A stretch of 64,000 nt of DNA, taken from assembly GCA_045646525.1 (NCBI GenBank), contig JAZRKX010000038.1, positions 1 to 64,000 of the forward strand, given 5' to 3'. The notes beneath the pieces are model-generated. The model worked only from the letters and a program-made list of their open reading frames with translations. It ran no database searches and had not been told where the DNA came from. The stretch's first letter is position 1. Each line of letters begins with the position of its first letter. Positions 48,042-57,313 of the stretch are shown in pieces. The stretch is from RGIG8748 sp045646525. Lineage in GTDB: Bacteria; Bacillota; Clostridia; UMGS1810. The position numbers and the translations under genes are program-made.

Positions 48042-49121
48042 GTGCGTTATATATTTTGTGTGCTTATTGCTTTAATTTGTTTCATGCCTGCGCGCTCTTT
48101 TGCATATGAGTATTCTGATGAAAGCTTTTCCTATACATGCGAAGCCTTTAGAGAAGTTGCGGGCTTTTCGGATTTCGGAAGCTTTGTTTCCAGCGTTGTA
48201 AAAGGAGATAATCCTCTGCCCGATGGCATACTACAAAAAATAGTATCTCTGGTTATAGGCGATGTGAAATCTGTTTTGAGTTATATACTCTCTGTACTTG
48301 GTTTTGTCATATTGTCATCGTGCATCAAAGGCTCTCAGATAAAGCTTGGCGAGGGCGTGTCGGAGATAGCCTTCCTCATATGCTATTTTGTAATCTCTAC
48401 CTTTTTGATAGGAATTCTTCATAAGAGCGTGGGCATAGCCCTTAAAGCAGCCGAGGAAATCGTGGTGTTCATACGGATGTCTCTACCTGCATATATTGGT
48501 ATAATATCATCAACAGGTACAAACGCATCTGCCATGCAGGGTGTGTTTCTTATGATGGTAAATGCGGTTTCGCAGTATGCGGGAAATTTCATGATAAATT
48601 CTTTTTTCTATATAGGTGTACTTACCATTGTGAGCAATATGTCTTCGAGAATACAGATTATGAAGCTCATACATATAGCAAGACAGGTGCTTTTGTGGGC
48701 TTTGGGATTCATCCTTACCGTGTTTGCTGGCATGACATCGCTCTCAGGACTTGCGGTATCCTCTTCGTCAGCCACGGGTATCCGTGCCGCCAAGTATACA
48801 ATAGGTCATGCCATACCCGTTGTGGGAGGCTTTCTGGCAGATTCTACAGAGCTTATTTTGGCATCTGCAAAGATTTTCAAAAATGCCTTGGGAACAGCGG
48901 GGATTATTGCACTTGCTATTCTTTGCCTTGTGCCTGTATTGAAACTTTTTGCGGTAGGGTTTACTCTCAAGATAACGGCAGGTCTTACCGAGCCGTTTTG
49001 CGATAAGCTAATGTCAGACAGTATCTATGCTGTGGGACAGACAGTGGTATATATTATGGTCTCTGTGCTTCTTATGACGTTTATGTTTATATTCGCTTTT
49101 GCCGTACTTATAACTTTATAG
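48042..49121 (+). CDS. spoIIIAE: Stage III sporulation protein AE
   Basis: A 359-residue multi-pass membrane protein. GTG 48042 starts directly after the spoIIIAD stop. The N-terminal signal-like helix (YIFCVLIALICFMPARSFA) precedes a short exposed region and about eight transmembrane helices. IGHAIPVVGGFLADSTELIL and LPAYIGIISSTGTNASAMQG are hallmark segments of SpoIIIAE, the largest membrane part of the channel. Confidence 0.95.
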   Translation: MRYIFCVLIALICFMPARSFAYEYSDESFSYTCEAFREVAGFSDFGSFVSSVVKGDNPLPDGILQKIVSLVIGDVKSVLSYILSVLGFVILSSCIKGSQIKLGEGVSEIAFLICYFVISTFLIGILHKSVGIALKAAEEIVVFIRMSLPAYIGIISSTGTNASAMQGVFLMMVNAVSQYAGNFMINSFFYIGVLTIVSNMSSRIQIMKLIHIARQVLLWALGFILTVFAGMTSLSGLAVSSSSATGIRAAKYTIGHAIPVVGGFLADSTELILASAKIFKNALGTAGIIALAILCLVPVLKLFAVGFTLKITAGLTEPFCDKLMSDSIYAVGQTVVYIMVSVLLMTFMFIFAFAVLITL

Positions 49122-49131
49122 TGGTGTATAT

Positions 49132-49575
49132 ATGAGAGAATATGTTATTTCTATATGTTTTGCCGTCATTCTATGTGCGGCAGCCGATATGCTTGTACCA
49201 TCCAAAAAATACAGCGGTATAATAAAAATTGTATGCGGAATGTTTGTAATTTCAAGCATAGTTTCGCCCATAGGAGAAATTATAAAATTCGATTTTGATT
49301 CTTTCAATTCGGATATGTTTTTAAAGGATGATTCGCATTTTTTCGATACAATAAATAAAAGCCGCGAAAAGTATACACAGCATCTTACCGAAAACAGCCA
49401 TGTCATTGTGGAATCCGAGGTGGGAAGAGATATATCCGATATCGCGGGAGAATATATCAAGGTAGAGCTAAACGAAAACGAACTCATATTGTACGGAGTA
49501 AGCATGTCAAAAAGAGAAGAAATATCAGAGTATGTAAAAAGAAATTACGGTCTGGATACATCTTACGGGGATTGA
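49132..49575 (+). CDS. spoIIIAF: Stage III sporulation protein AF
   Basis: A 147-residue protein: two N-terminal helices (YVISICFAVILCAAADMLV, IIKIVCGMFVISSIVSPIGE) then a soluble domain with the late motif IKVELNENELILYGVSMSKR. This N-terminal two-helix plus ring-building-motif layout is that of SpoIIIAF. It starts 10 bp after spoIIIAE. Confidence 0.9.
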   Translation: MREYVISICFAVILCAAADMLVPSKKYSGIIKIVCGMFVISSIVSPIGEIIKFDFDSFNSDMFLKDDSHFFDTINKSREKYTQHLTENSHVIVESEVGRDISDIAGEYIKVELNENELILYGVSMSKREEISEYVKRNYGLDTSYGD

Positions 49576-49583
49576 GGTGGAGG

Positions 49584-50090
49584 ATGAAGCATAAGATATT
49601 AAAAAGGGTAAAGCCTACTTACCTTGCAATAGCAATGGCAGCGGGAATTGCACTTATGGTGCTTTCAAACACATTTACACCTCACGATAAAGAGGAGACG
49701 CCCGCCGAAGTTATACAGGAAGATGTGTATAATACCGATGCCGAAAGCAAGCTTAAACAAATCATAGAAAGTATAGACGGGGTAAGCAATGTCAAGGTTT
49801 TTATAACCTACGAAAATAAAGGTGTTAAAAAGATAGCTTCCGTAGGGGATAACTCTTCCTCGGACGACGGAAACAAAAAAACAGACACAATTTCAAGACG
49901 GGAGGTTACTGTAAAGAACACATCGGGCGAAAGTCCATTTGTAGATGAGGAAATTCTGCCTCAGGTACGAGGCGTAATAATAGCGGCAGACGGGCTTGAA
50001 AATAAGACTTTGGCTGCCGAGATAACCGATGCTGTATCTGCGGTTCTGGGAGTGTCTGTGAATAGGGTAAAGATACTTTCAGGTACATAA
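49584..50090 (+). CDS. spoIIIAG: Stage III sporulation protein AG
   Basis: A 168-residue protein with one N-terminal membrane helix (YLAIAMAAGIALMVLSNTF) and an extracytoplasmic ring-building domain: SKLKQIIESIDGVSNVKVFI, then RREVTVKNTSGESPFVDEEI, VRGVIIAADGLENKT and ITDAVSAVLGVSVNRVKIL. SpoIIIAG rings form the channel wall in the intermembrane space. ATG 49584 is chosen; a TTG four codons earlier is weaker. Confidence 0.93.
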   Translation: MKHKILKRVKPTYLAIAMAAGIALMVLSNTFTPHDKEETPAEVIQEDVYNTDAESKLKQIIESIDGVSNVKVFITYENKGVKKIASVGDNSSSDDGNKKTDTISRREVTVKNTSGESPFVDEEILPQVRGVIIAADGLENKTLAAEITDAVSAVLGVSVNRVKILSGT

Positions 50091-50118
50091 TCAATATACA
50101 ATTAAGGAGAGGTATACA

Positions 50119-50658
50119 ATGTTTATGGTATTTAAGAAAAAGCAAATGGTAATGACAGCTCTGGTGCTTATGCTTGGTATTGCGGGGTATCTGAATTATC
50201 GCTACGATGTTCCCGAAAATGCCGGGACGTCGGTGGCGGAAAACACTTTAGAGCAAGAGCCCGGTATAGGCGAGACCGTAATGGTAAGCACAAAGCCTGA
50301 GAAAACTGAAAAAGAAGATGATTTTCTTGCGGTAAAACGCTTGGAAAGAGATAAGGCCAGAGCACAGATATGCGACGAGCTCAAAAGCACTCTGGAAAAC
50401 GACAGTATATCTCAGGAGTTAAGGCAGAAAACCGAGGATAAGCTTTCCTCTGTTCTGGATTGTCAGGAGAAGGAAGCAACTGCACAAAATCTGCTTTCTG
50501 CAAAGGGGTTTGAAAAGACTCTTGTGTACATAACAGACGAAAGTGTAACAGTAAACATAAAAAGAGACGGACTTAGCAGAAGCGATACTGCAAAGATAGT
50601 GGATATAATTTATGAACTTACTCAAAATAATAATATAAAAATAGTTGAAGTCGAGTAA
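50119..50658 (+). CDS. spoIIIAH: Stage III sporulation protein AH
   Basis: A 179-residue protein: one N-terminal membrane helix (KKKQMVMTALVLMLGIAGYL) followed by an acidic linker and the ring-building domain (KRLERDKARAQICDELKSTL, CQEKEATAQNLLSAKGFEKT, LVYITDESVTVNI). SpoIIIAH pairs with forespore SpoIIQ to join the two membranes during engulfment. A second in-frame ATG (MVFKKKQ) two codons later is equally possible. Last gene of spoIIIA; a promoter for the next gene overlaps its end. Confidence 0.94.
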   Translation: MFMVFKKKQMVMTALVLMLGIAGYLNYRYDVPENAGTSVAENTLEQEPGIGETVMVSTKPEKTEKEDDFLAVKRLERDKARAQICDELKSTLENDSISQELRQKTEDKLSSVLDCQEKEATAQNLLSAKGFEKTLVYITDESVTVNIKRDGLSRSDTAKIVDIIYELTQNNNIKIVEVE

Positions 50659-50673
50659 AATTTGTGTTATACT
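50645..50673 (+). promoter_or_regulatory. Promoter of the asp23-nusB-xse run
   Basis: TTGAAG at 50645-50650, 17-bp spacer, TATACT at 50668-50673, overlapping the 3' end of spoIIIAH; 45 bp upstream of the asp23-family start. Confidence 0.65.
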
Positions 50674-50718
50674 AATGCCAAGGTAGTAGTGTACCGTATT
50701 GTTTTAGGAGGAATTTCT

Positions 50719-51111
50719 ATGAGTGAAACCAAAGAATTCAGCAATATCAAAATATCCGATGAAGTTATCGAAACAATAGCGTCTGTAGCAGTTGCCAATG
50801 TTGAGGGCGTTTGCAGTACAGGCTTCGGTTTTGTAGACGGTATCGCAAGAAGACTATCCAAGAAACCCTCTACATCAGGTATTAAGGCAAACATGGGCGA
50901 GGGCACAACAAATGTGGATGTAAATATTGTAGTAAAATACGGCGCCAGAATTCCCGAGGTTGCATGGAATGTACAGGATGCCGTAAAGAAAGAAATAGAG
51001 CTTATGACAGGACTTACCGTAGAAAAGGTAAATGTTCGGGTTGTGGGAATAGAAATTCCCGAAGAGAAAAAAGACGAGGACACAGACAATACAACAGACG
51101 AAAACGAGTAA
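50719..51111 (+). CDS. Asp23/Gls24-family envelope-stress protein
   Basis: A 130-residue cytoplasmic protein. ATG 50719 follows TTAGGAGG. It has ISDEVIETIASVAVANVEGV, then the Gly-rich loop GFVDGIARRLS, VNIVVKYGARIPEVAWNVQD and KVNVRVVGIEIPEEKK, all typical of the Asp23 (YqhY type) family. In Firmicutes YqhY lies beside nusB and xseA just as here and is tied to fatty-acid or cell-wall homeostasis. A hairpin terminator separates it from nusB. Confidence 0.92.
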   Translation: MSETKEFSNIKISDEVIETIASVAVANVEGVCSTGFGFVDGIARRLSKKPSTSGIKANMGEGTTNVDVNIVVKYGARIPEVAWNVQDAVKKEIELMTGLTVEKVNVRVVGIEIPEEKKDEDTDNTTDENE

Positions 51112-51116
51112 ACACC

Positions 51117-51150
51117 AAGGTCCCGTTGTGCCTAAGCGGGACCTTTTTTT
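51117..51150 (+). terminator. Terminator/attenuator between asp23-family gene and nusB
   Basis: AAGGTCCCG ... CGGGACCTT, 9-bp stem with 11-nt loop, followed by T6. nusB lies 20 bp downstream without another clear promoter, so read-through must supply nusB; partial attenuation is likely. Confidence 0.8.
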
Positions 51151-51170
51151 ACTGTGTTTGGAGGACTAAT

Positions 51171-51578
51171 ATGAGCAGAAAAGCCGCGCGCGAGAGCGCA
51201 TTCAAAATTATATATCAGGTGCCGTTCCACGAAAACAGCGATGTAAATCTCACATTGGAGAACTTTGCATTTTCGGAGGAATATTCGCTTCTTACAAAAC
51301 AGGATATCAAGTATATAGATGCTTGTGTAAACGGATGCTATAATAACCTTGAAAGTATAGATTCCAAAATAAGCTCATCGCTTAAGAACTGGACTATAGA
51401 AAGACTTTCCAAGGTCAATCTTGCCATTTTGCGCCTGTCCGTAAGCGAGATGGAATATGCCGATGTGCCTTATCAGGTATCTATAAATGAGGCAGTAGAA
51501 CTTGCCAAAAAGTATAGTGATGACGAAGCACCCTCGTTTGTAAACGGAGTGCTTGCAGATATTAAAAAGGTGCGTTAG
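51171..51578 (+). CDS. nusB: Transcription antitermination factor NusB
   Basis: A 135-residue all-helical NusB. ATG 51171 follows TTGGAGGACTAAT; a long open frame from 50964 is an artefact. SRKAARESAFKIIYQVPFHE starts the family domain, with INEAVELAKKYSDDEAPSFV and NGVLADIKK as the conserved C-terminal end. NusB with NusE binds boxA RNA and keeps rRNA transcription going. It heads the xseA/xseB/ispA run (12 bp to xseA). Confidence 0.95.
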   Translation: MSRKAARESAFKIIYQVPFHENSDVNLTLENFAFSEEYSLLTKQDIKYIDACVNGCYNNLESIDSKISSSLKNWTIERLSKVNLAILRLSVSEMEYADVPYQVSINEAVELAKKYSDDEAPSFVNGVLADIKKVR

Positions 51579-51590
51579 GAAAGTGATTAA

Positions 51591-52805
51591 ATGCGTATTG
51601 CTACCGTTAGCGAGGTAAATAGTTATATAAAGCGCAAGATAGATTCGGATGCAAAGTTGCAGGTCCTTTGTGTCCGCGGTGAAATTTCCAATTTCAAGCA
51701 TCACTATTCGGGGCATATGTATATGTCTTTAAAGGACAGCACATCCTCTATCAAGGCGGTTATGTTCCGCCAGAGTGCATCATCCCTCAAGTTCGTACCC
51801 AAAGACGGTATGAGCGTGCTTGCTGTTGGCAGGATAAGCGTATTTGAAAGAGACGGGGCATATCAGCTCTATATAGATACACTTGTTCCCGATGGAGTAG
51901 GTGCTCTTTATGCTGCATATGAGCAGCTTAAAGATGAGCTTAAGGCAGGCGGATATTTTGACGAGTCTCACAAAAAGCCGATACCGCAGTTTCCCAAGGT
52001 TATAGGTGTGGTTACAGCATCTACGGGAGCGGCGGTAAGAGATATAATAAATGTAATAAAGCGCAGATATCCCATATGCGATATAAAGATATATCCCACG
52101 CTTGTGCAGGGAGTAGGTGCGGGAGCATCCATCTGCGAGGCAATAGAGTATTTCAATGCAAATACCGATGCGGATGTCCTCATAGTAGGCAGAGGCGGAG
52201 GCTCAATAGAGGATTTGTGGGCATTCAATGAACGAGAGGTTGCACTTTGTGTATACAACTCGCGTATACCTGTAATTTCGGCGGTAGGGCACGAGACGGA
52301 CTATACGATTATAGATTTCGTATCCGATTTGCGTGCACCCACACCGTCTGCTGCGGCAGAGCTTGCCACACCCGATATCACAAAGCTTCGGACTTTCCTT
52401 ATGGAATCCAAGCCACGTATGGTACGTGCGCTCTCATCGCTTGTGTCGTCCAAGAGACGCCAGCTTGAAGTGTGCATGGCATCATCGGTAATGAAAAATC
52501 CGGGATATATGATAGATGTAAAAGCGCAGATGCTCGATGGCGCTGTAAAGGATTTAAAAAACGCATATGAAAAGAATATAGAAAGCCGATTGGCAAAACT
52601 TAGGGAATTTTCCTACAAGCTTACTGCGTTAAATCCTGTGGCAACACTTTCAAGAGGCTTTGCCAAGGTTACAAATGCAGGCGCTCTTGTAAAGAGCATT
52701 TCCGATGTAAAACCAAATGATGAGATATCGGTAACAGTTGCCGACGGCGATATAAATTGTATGGTTATGGAGGTAAAACATGGCAGAGAAAAAGAAAACC
52801 TTTGA
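51591..52805 (+). CDS. xseA: Exodeoxyribonuclease VII large subunit
   Basis: A 404-residue nuclease subunit. An N-terminal OB fold (VRGEISNFKHHYSGHMYMSL) is followed by the catalytic domain: PKVIGVVTASTGAAVRDIIN, RRYPICDIKIYPTLVQGVGA, ADVLIVGRGGGSIEDLWAFN, SAVGHETDYTIIDFVSDLRA with SAAAELATP. Then come a long helical region and the C-terminal SRGFAKV strand. With XseB it degrades single-stranded DNA to oligonucleotides. It overlaps xseB by 26 bp. Confidence 0.96.
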   Translation: MRIATVSEVNSYIKRKIDSDAKLQVLCVRGEISNFKHHYSGHMYMSLKDSTSSIKAVMFRQSASSLKFVPKDGMSVLAVGRISVFERDGAYQLYIDTLVPDGVGALYAAYEQLKDELKAGGYFDESHKKPIPQFPKVIGVVTASTGAAVRDIINVIKRRYPICDIKIYPTLVQGVGAGASICEAIEYFNANTDADVLIVGRGGGSIEDLWAFNEREVALCVYNSRIPVISAVGHETDYTIIDFVSDLRAPTPSAAAELATPDITKLRTFLMESKPRMVRALSSLVSSKRRQLEVCMASSVMKNPGYMIDVKAQMLDGAVKDLKNAYEKNIESRLAKLREFSYKLTALNPVATLSRGFAKVTNAGALVKSISDVKPNDEISVTVADGDINCMVMEVKHGREKENL

Positions 52806-53007
52806 AGAAAATCTCGCACAGCTTGAAAAGCTTATCTCCGAGCTTGAAAGCGGAGATGCACCGCTTGATAAGTGCATAAGCATGTTTGAAGACGGTGTTA
52901 AACTCTCTGACGAATGTATAAAAATGATAGATAACGCACAGCAAAAGATAACACTTTTAACTCAAAAAGGAGAGGCAGAGTATACTGCCGAGGGCGAAAA
53001 TGAATGA
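52780..53007 (+). CDS. xseB: Exodeoxyribonuclease VII small subunit
   Basis: A 75-residue helical subunit: KTFEENLAQLEKLISELESG, DAPLDKCISMFEDGVKLS, CIKMIDNAQQKITLL. This is the full XseB pattern; several copies wrap one XseA. It starts inside xseA and overlaps ispA by 8 bp, so all three are coupled. Confidence 0.95.
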   Translation: MAEKKKTFEENLAQLEKLISELESGDAPLDKCISMFEDGVKLSDECIKMIDNAQQKITLLTQKGEAEYTAEGENE

Positions 53008-53851
53008 TTTTTATAAAGAATACGAAAAAAGGATAGAAGAAATCGATACATACATGCACACCTGTCTTAAAAGGTACGAGGATTGCGAGGATGTTCTCTC
53101 AGACTCCATGAACTATGCGGTATTTAACGGCGGCAAGAGAATTCGCTCGATTTTGTGCATGGAAACAGCCAAAATGCTTACAGGAAGAAACGACAAGGCA
53201 CTCCCGTTTTCAGCGGCTATAGAGATGATACATGCATTTTCTCTCGTACATGACGATTTGCCCTGTATGGATAATGCCGATTTCAGACGCGGACTTCCCA
53301 GTTGCCACAAAAAGTACGGCGAAGCCATAGCGCTTCTTGCCGGCGATGCGCTTTTAAATACTGCTTTTGAAATAATGACAGATGAGTGTCTTAAAGGCGG
53401 CGATGCAAGTATTAAGGCAATGGCATCCGTGGGCAGAGCCGCAGGTGTACACGGCATGATAAACGGACAGATAAGAGATATAGAGCTTATGGCATCCGAG
53501 GATGCTACCGAGGAAAAGCTTCTTCGCCTTATAGAGCAAAAGACCATGGCACTTATGATTACAAGCGTAGAGGCAGCGGCTCTGGTGTCCGATGCGGATA
53601 AGCAAACACTTTGCGACCTTAAGGAATTTGCATACAATCTGGGCATAGCATTCCAAATTCGCGATGATTTCGAGGACGAGGAAGAGGACAAGGCAGACTC
53701 CCAGAACAGTCCGAATTTTATAAATACTCTCGGACGGGATAATGCCAAAGCTAAACTTGATGCCTACGCAAATAAAGCAAAGGAGATAATAGAAAAGTAT
53801 CCCCGCAATGAATTCATAAAAGATCTTCTTGATTTTCTGTTTGCCGAATAA
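53000..53851 (+). CDS. ispA: Polyprenyl (farnesyl/geranyl) diphosphate synthase
   Basis: A 283-residue trans-prenyltransferase. FARM is LVHDDLPCMDNADFRRGLP with the DDxxxxD aspartates; the second motif is AFQIRDDFEDEEED (DDxxD-like, DDFED). GGKRIRSILCMET and LLAGDALLNTAFEIM are standard, and the length is that of bacterial FPP synthases. It condenses IPP with DMAPP/GPP for quinone and undecaprenyl carriers. The dxs gene follows after 29 bp. Confidence 0.95.
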   Translation: MNDFYKEYEKRIEEIDTYMHTCLKRYEDCEDVLSDSMNYAVFNGGKRIRSILCMETAKMLTGRNDKALPFSAAIEMIHAFSLVHDDLPCMDNADFRRGLPSCHKKYGEAIALLAGDALLNTAFEIMTDECLKGGDASIKAMASVGRAAGVHGMINGQIRDIELMASEDATEEKLLRLIEQKTMALMITSVEAAALVSDADKQTLCDLKEFAYNLGIAFQIRDDFEDEEEDKADSQNSPNFINTLGRDNAKAKLDAYANKAKEIIEKYPRNEFIKDLLDFLFAE

Positions 53852-53880
53852 TCTCAAGCATATGTTAAAGGACGGATAAA

Positions 53881-55725
53881 ATGTCTTTACTTAAGAAAAT
53901 TCAATCCCCAAACGATATCAAAGGTTTGAGTGAAAATCAGCTCAAACAGCTTTCGCAGGAAATACGCAGTTTTCTTATAGAAAATGTTTTAAACTGCGGG
54001 GGTCATCTTGCGTCCAACCTCGGAGTGGTTGAGCTTATTTTGGCCATACTGAAAACCTTTGATTTCCCAAAAGACAAAATAATTTTCGATGTAGGTCATC
54101 AGTGCTATGTGTACAAAATGCTCACAGGCAGACTCGATGGCTTTTCGGCGTTACGTCACCTTGGAGGTATTTCAGGATTTCCGCGGACATCAGAGAGTGA
54201 GTATGACTTTTTCGATGTGGGACATGCGGGTACATCCGTATCTGCTGCAGTAGGCATGGCAAGAGCGAGGGATTTACTCGTCTCGGATGAGCACATTATA
54301 GCCTTTGTGGGCGATGGCGCTCTCTCATGCGGAATGAACTTTGAAGCATTAAATGATGTAGGACTTAATAAGACCAAAATAATAATAGTACTAAATGATA
54401 ACGAAATGTCTATAGACAAAAATGTTGGCGGACTTTCATCACATCTTTCCAAATTAAGATTTGCACCCAAGTATATAAGTACAAAAAGCAGTGTGCAAAA
54501 AGCTCTTGACAAATTCGGCAAGGTGGGTAAAGGCATAGGCAAGGGTATACATTCTTTTAAAGATAAGCTTAAGTATGCCGCCATTGCACAGCCCCTTTTT
54601 GAACAGCTCGGCATTTCGTATATGGGCATCATAGACGGAAATGACTGCATGGAAGTAGCCAAAGCTTTGGAAAGAGCCAAAACTGCAGACGGCCCCGTAA
54701 TTATACACACCTTTACCAAAAAGGGAATGGGCTACGAAAAGGCGGAGACCGACCCGAGCAAATTCCATGGCGTGAGCAGTTATACCTCAAGACTTTCGCC
54801 CAAGGATATAAGCTATGACGATGTGTTTTCCGAGGTTATTAAAAACCTTGCAAAAGCAAACGAAAAGATAGTTGCAATCACCGCAGCTATGGCTTCGGGC
54901 TGCGGACTTTTGGAATTTTCCCGAGAGTTTCCCCAAAGGTTTTTCGATGTAGGTATTGCCGAAGAGCACGCCGTTACTATGGCGGCAGGCTTGGCAAAGG
55001 GCGGTTGTACACCTGTTGTGTGCCTGTACTCAACATTTTTGCAGAGGGCATATGACCAGATGATACACGATGTTTGCCTGCAAAATCTTCATGTTGTATT
55101 TGCAATAGGACATGCAGGTCTTACAGGAGAAGACGGCGAGACCCATCAGGGACTTCTGGATTTATCCATGACAACCCATATGCCGAATATGACGGTTCTT
55201 TGTCCGTCCAGCTACGATGAATTAAAATGCATGATTGAATATGCAGTAAATGAATGCAAAGGACCTGTTATGGTGCGCTATCCCAAGTGCTCGGTGTCCT
55301 TTAGAAAATCAGATAATCTCTCTGCCGCAATTCCCGAAAAGGTTGCAGACGGGAGCGATGTTCTTATTCTTTCATGCGGAAGAATGCTCGAAACGGCTCT
55401 CGAAGCATCGGAAATGTTAAAAGACAGGTCGATAAGCTGCAAAGTTTTAAATGTACGCTGTGTTAAGCCTGTAAATACCGAGCTCATTAAATCGGAGCTT
55501 AAAGAAAAAATGCTTCTTGTTACCATAGAAGACAATATAAAGGCAGGCGGAATGGGACAGTATATTGCATCATGTCTCGGACATGGCACAGATACGCTTA
55601 ATCTGGGCTTTGATACCTGCTTTGTGCCTCATGGGAAACAACAGGAGCTATTCAAATTAAACTCTTTGGACAGTAAGTCCGTAGCAGATACAATAGAGAA
55701 ATTTTATAAAGGACGGATTAAATGA
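53881..55725 (+). CDS. dxs: 1-deoxy-D-xylulose-5-phosphate synthase
   Basis: A 614-residue thiamin diphosphate enzyme joining pyruvate and glyceraldehyde 3-phosphate, first step of the MEP isoprenoid route. GHLASNLGVVELILAI and FDVGHQCYVYKMLTGR begin the TPP domain, FVGDGALSCGMNFEALND carries the GDG...N metal motif, and DVGIAEEHAVTMAAGLAKGG (catalytic Glu) and GHAGLTGEDGETHQGLLD lie in the pyrimidine domain; a transketolase C-terminal domain ends the chain. Its stop overlaps tlyA by 4 bp. Confidence 0.97.
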   Translation: MSLLKKIQSPNDIKGLSENQLKQLSQEIRSFLIENVLNCGGHLASNLGVVELILAILKTFDFPKDKIIFDVGHQCYVYKMLTGRLDGFSALRHLGGISGFPRTSESEYDFFDVGHAGTSVSAAVGMARARDLLVSDEHIIAFVGDGALSCGMNFEALNDVGLNKTKIIIVLNDNEMSIDKNVGGLSSHLSKLRFAPKYISTKSSVQKALDKFGKVGKGIGKGIHSFKDKLKYAAIAQPLFEQLGISYMGIIDGNDCMEVAKALERAKTADGPVIIHTFTKKGMGYEKAETDPSKFHGVSSYTSRLSPKDISYDDVFSEVIKNLAKANEKIVAITAAMASGCGLLEFSREFPQRFFDVGIAEEHAVTMAAGLAKGGCTPVVCLYSTFLQRAYDQMIHDVCLQNLHVVFAIGHAGLTGEDGETHQGLLDLSMTTHMPNMTVLCPSSYDELKCMIEYAVNECKGPVMVRYPKCSVSFRKSDNLSAAIPEKVADGSDVLILSCGRMLETALEASEMLKDRSISCKVLNVRCVKPVNTELIKSELKEKMLLVTIEDNIKAGGMGQYIASCLGHGTDTLNLGFDTCFVPHGKQQELFKLNSLDSKSVADTIEKFYKGRIK

Positions 55726-56519
55726 CAGGACGGTTGGATGTAGAACTTGTAAACCGCGGACTTGTTGAAAGCCGCGAAAAAGGCAGGGCGCTCATAATGG
55801 CGGGCGCTGTGTATATAGACGGTCAAAAGGCATTTAAGGCAGGAGACAAGGTAAAAGAGGGCATGAACATAGAGGTGCGTTCTGCTGGTATGCCGTATGT
55901 AAGCAGGGGCGGTTACAAGCTGGAAAAATCGCTTAAAGTATTCCCCTTAAATCTTGAAGGCAGAGTGTGTGCGGATATAGGCGCATCCACAGGCGGATTT
56001 ACGGATTGTATGCTTCAAAACGGTGCGTCAAAGGTTTATGCCATAGATGTAGGCTACGGTCAGCTTGCATGGAAACTCCGAAGCGATGACAGAGTGGTAA
56101 ACCTTGAGCGTACAAATATCCGTTATCTTGATTTTTCCGTTATAAGCGATAATATAGATTTTATATCTATAGATGTTTCTTTTATATCGCTGAAGCTTGT
56201 GCTTCCGGTTGCATACGAACTTCTTGGTGAGGGAGGGGAGCTTGTTGCTCTTATAAAGCCTCAGTTTGAAGCAGGCAGAGAGGAAGTGGGCAAAAAAGGT
56301 GTGGTACGAGATGCCAATGTTCACAGAAGTGTTATAGAGGTTGTGTCGGAATTTGCTCACAGCACGGGATTTTCGCTCAAAGGATTGGATTTTTCACCTA
56401 TAAAGGGCCCCGAAGGAAATATAGAATATCTTCTGTATCTTTCAAAGGACGGACAAAATACGGACTTTGATGACAGTGTAAGTATAGATAAAGTGGTATC
56501 TGAATCACACGAAATGTAG
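55722..56519 (+). CDS. tlyA: TlyA-family rRNA 2'-O-methyltransferase
   Basis: A 265-residue protein with an N-terminal S4 RNA-binding domain (RLDVELVNRGLVESREKGRA, YVSRGGYKLEKSLKVF) and a Rossmann methyltransferase: CADIGASTGGFTDCMLQNGA, KVYAIDVGYGQLAWKLRSD, DFISIDVSFISLKLVLPVA, LIKPQFEAGREEVGKKGVVR. TlyA enzymes methylate 2'-O of specific cytidines in 16S/23S rRNA and affect capreomycin sensitivity. The haemolysin label often given is historical. It is coupled to dxs, the usual order in Firmicutes. Confidence 0.93.
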   Translation: MTGRLDVELVNRGLVESREKGRALIMAGAVYIDGQKAFKAGDKVKEGMNIEVRSAGMPYVSRGGYKLEKSLKVFPLNLEGRVCADIGASTGGFTDCMLQNGASKVYAIDVGYGQLAWKLRSDDRVVNLERTNIRYLDFSVISDNIDFISIDVSFISLKLVLPVAYELLGEGGELVALIKPQFEAGREEVGKKGVVRDANVHRSVIEVVSEFAHSTGFSLKGLDFSPIKGPEGNIEYLLYLSKDGQNTDFDDSVSIDKVVSESHEM

Positions 56520-56528
56520 GAGACGGTC

Positions 56529-57236
56529 ATGCCTGACAATAACGAAACCAAAAAAGTAAATATTCATAGCGGACACAGGGAGCGTATGAGAAAGAAGCTC
56601 TTAAAACATGGTATAGGTGCATTTGAAGACCATGAAATATTAGAGTTTTTGCTCTTTTATGTAAATAAGCAAAAGGATACAAATCCCATAGGACACAAGC
56701 TTATAGATAAGTTCAGAACTCTTGAAGCAGTGTTTGGCGCTACATTCGACGAGCTTTGCAAGGTGGACGGAATAAGCGAGGCGGGAGCGGCACTTATTAT
56801 GCTTGTAGGCGCTCTCCCGAACAGATTGAGCGTAAATAACGCCAAGCAAAAGGCGCACCTTGGAAGTCACAAAGCTGCGGGTGAGTTTTGTGCGCAGTTC
56901 TTCAAAGGGCTCGACTACGAGAAGATGATTGTTGTGAGTGTAAATTCCGCACGCGAGGTTCTTGCCGTGGACGAGGTAAGCACAGGCACAAGCAATGCGA
57001 CCAGCGTAGATATAAGGAAGATATTAGAGATTGCTCTGCTTCGCAAAGCCACAGGTATAATACTTGCACACAATCACCCCGGAGACAGTCCGCATCCCTC
57101 TGCAGGCGATACGGCGGTAACCACCAGAATTATAACTGTTTTAGAGGGTATAAACATATCGGTTATAGACCATATCATATGCAGCGATGATTCGTACAGC
57201 AGTATGTCCGAGAGAGGACTTTTGGATGTGCTGTAA
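56529..57236 (+). CDS. radC: RadC-family JAB/MPN protein
   Basis: A 235-residue protein. The N-terminal half has HhH-like DNA-binding helices (LEFLLFYVNKQKDTNPIGHK, LCKVDGISEAGAALIML). The C-terminal JAB domain has IILAHNHPGDSPHPSAGDTA, giving the HxH...D metal site, plus VIDHIICSDDSYSSM. Annotated as DNA repair by tradition; its true activity is unproven. No ribosome site better than AGGAGACGG is needed; it follows tlyA by 9 bp and is followed by a consensus promoter. Confidence 0.93.
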   Translation: MPDNNETKKVNIHSGHRERMRKKLLKHGIGAFEDHEILEFLLFYVNKQKDTNPIGHKLIDKFRTLEAVFGATFDELCKVDGISEAGAALIMLVGALPNRLSVNNAKQKAHLGSHKAAGEFCAQFFKGLDYEKMIVVSVNSAREVLAVDEVSTGTSNATSVDIRKILEIALLRKATGIILAHNHPGDSPHPSAGDTAVTTRIITVLEGINISVIDHIICSDDSYSSMSERGLLDVL

Positions 57237-57253
57237 TCCAAAATCGGTTTTTG

Positions 57254-57282
57254 TTGACAATTATAAAAGAAAAATGTATAAT
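57254..57282 (+). promoter_or_regulatory. Consensus promoter of the DivIVA-like gene
   Basis: TTGACA at 57254-57259, 17-bp spacer, TATAAT at 57277-57282: exact consensus in both hexamers with optimal spacing. One of the strongest predicted promoters in the window. Confidence 0.9.
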
Positions 57283-57313
57283 TATGATACTACATAAGAT
57301 GGAGAGGTATACT

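Noticed and set aside
50964..51170. Long N-terminal extension of NusB
   Set aside because: The stretch overlaps the asp23-family gene in another frame and crosses a terminator; the ribosome site fixes the start at 51171.
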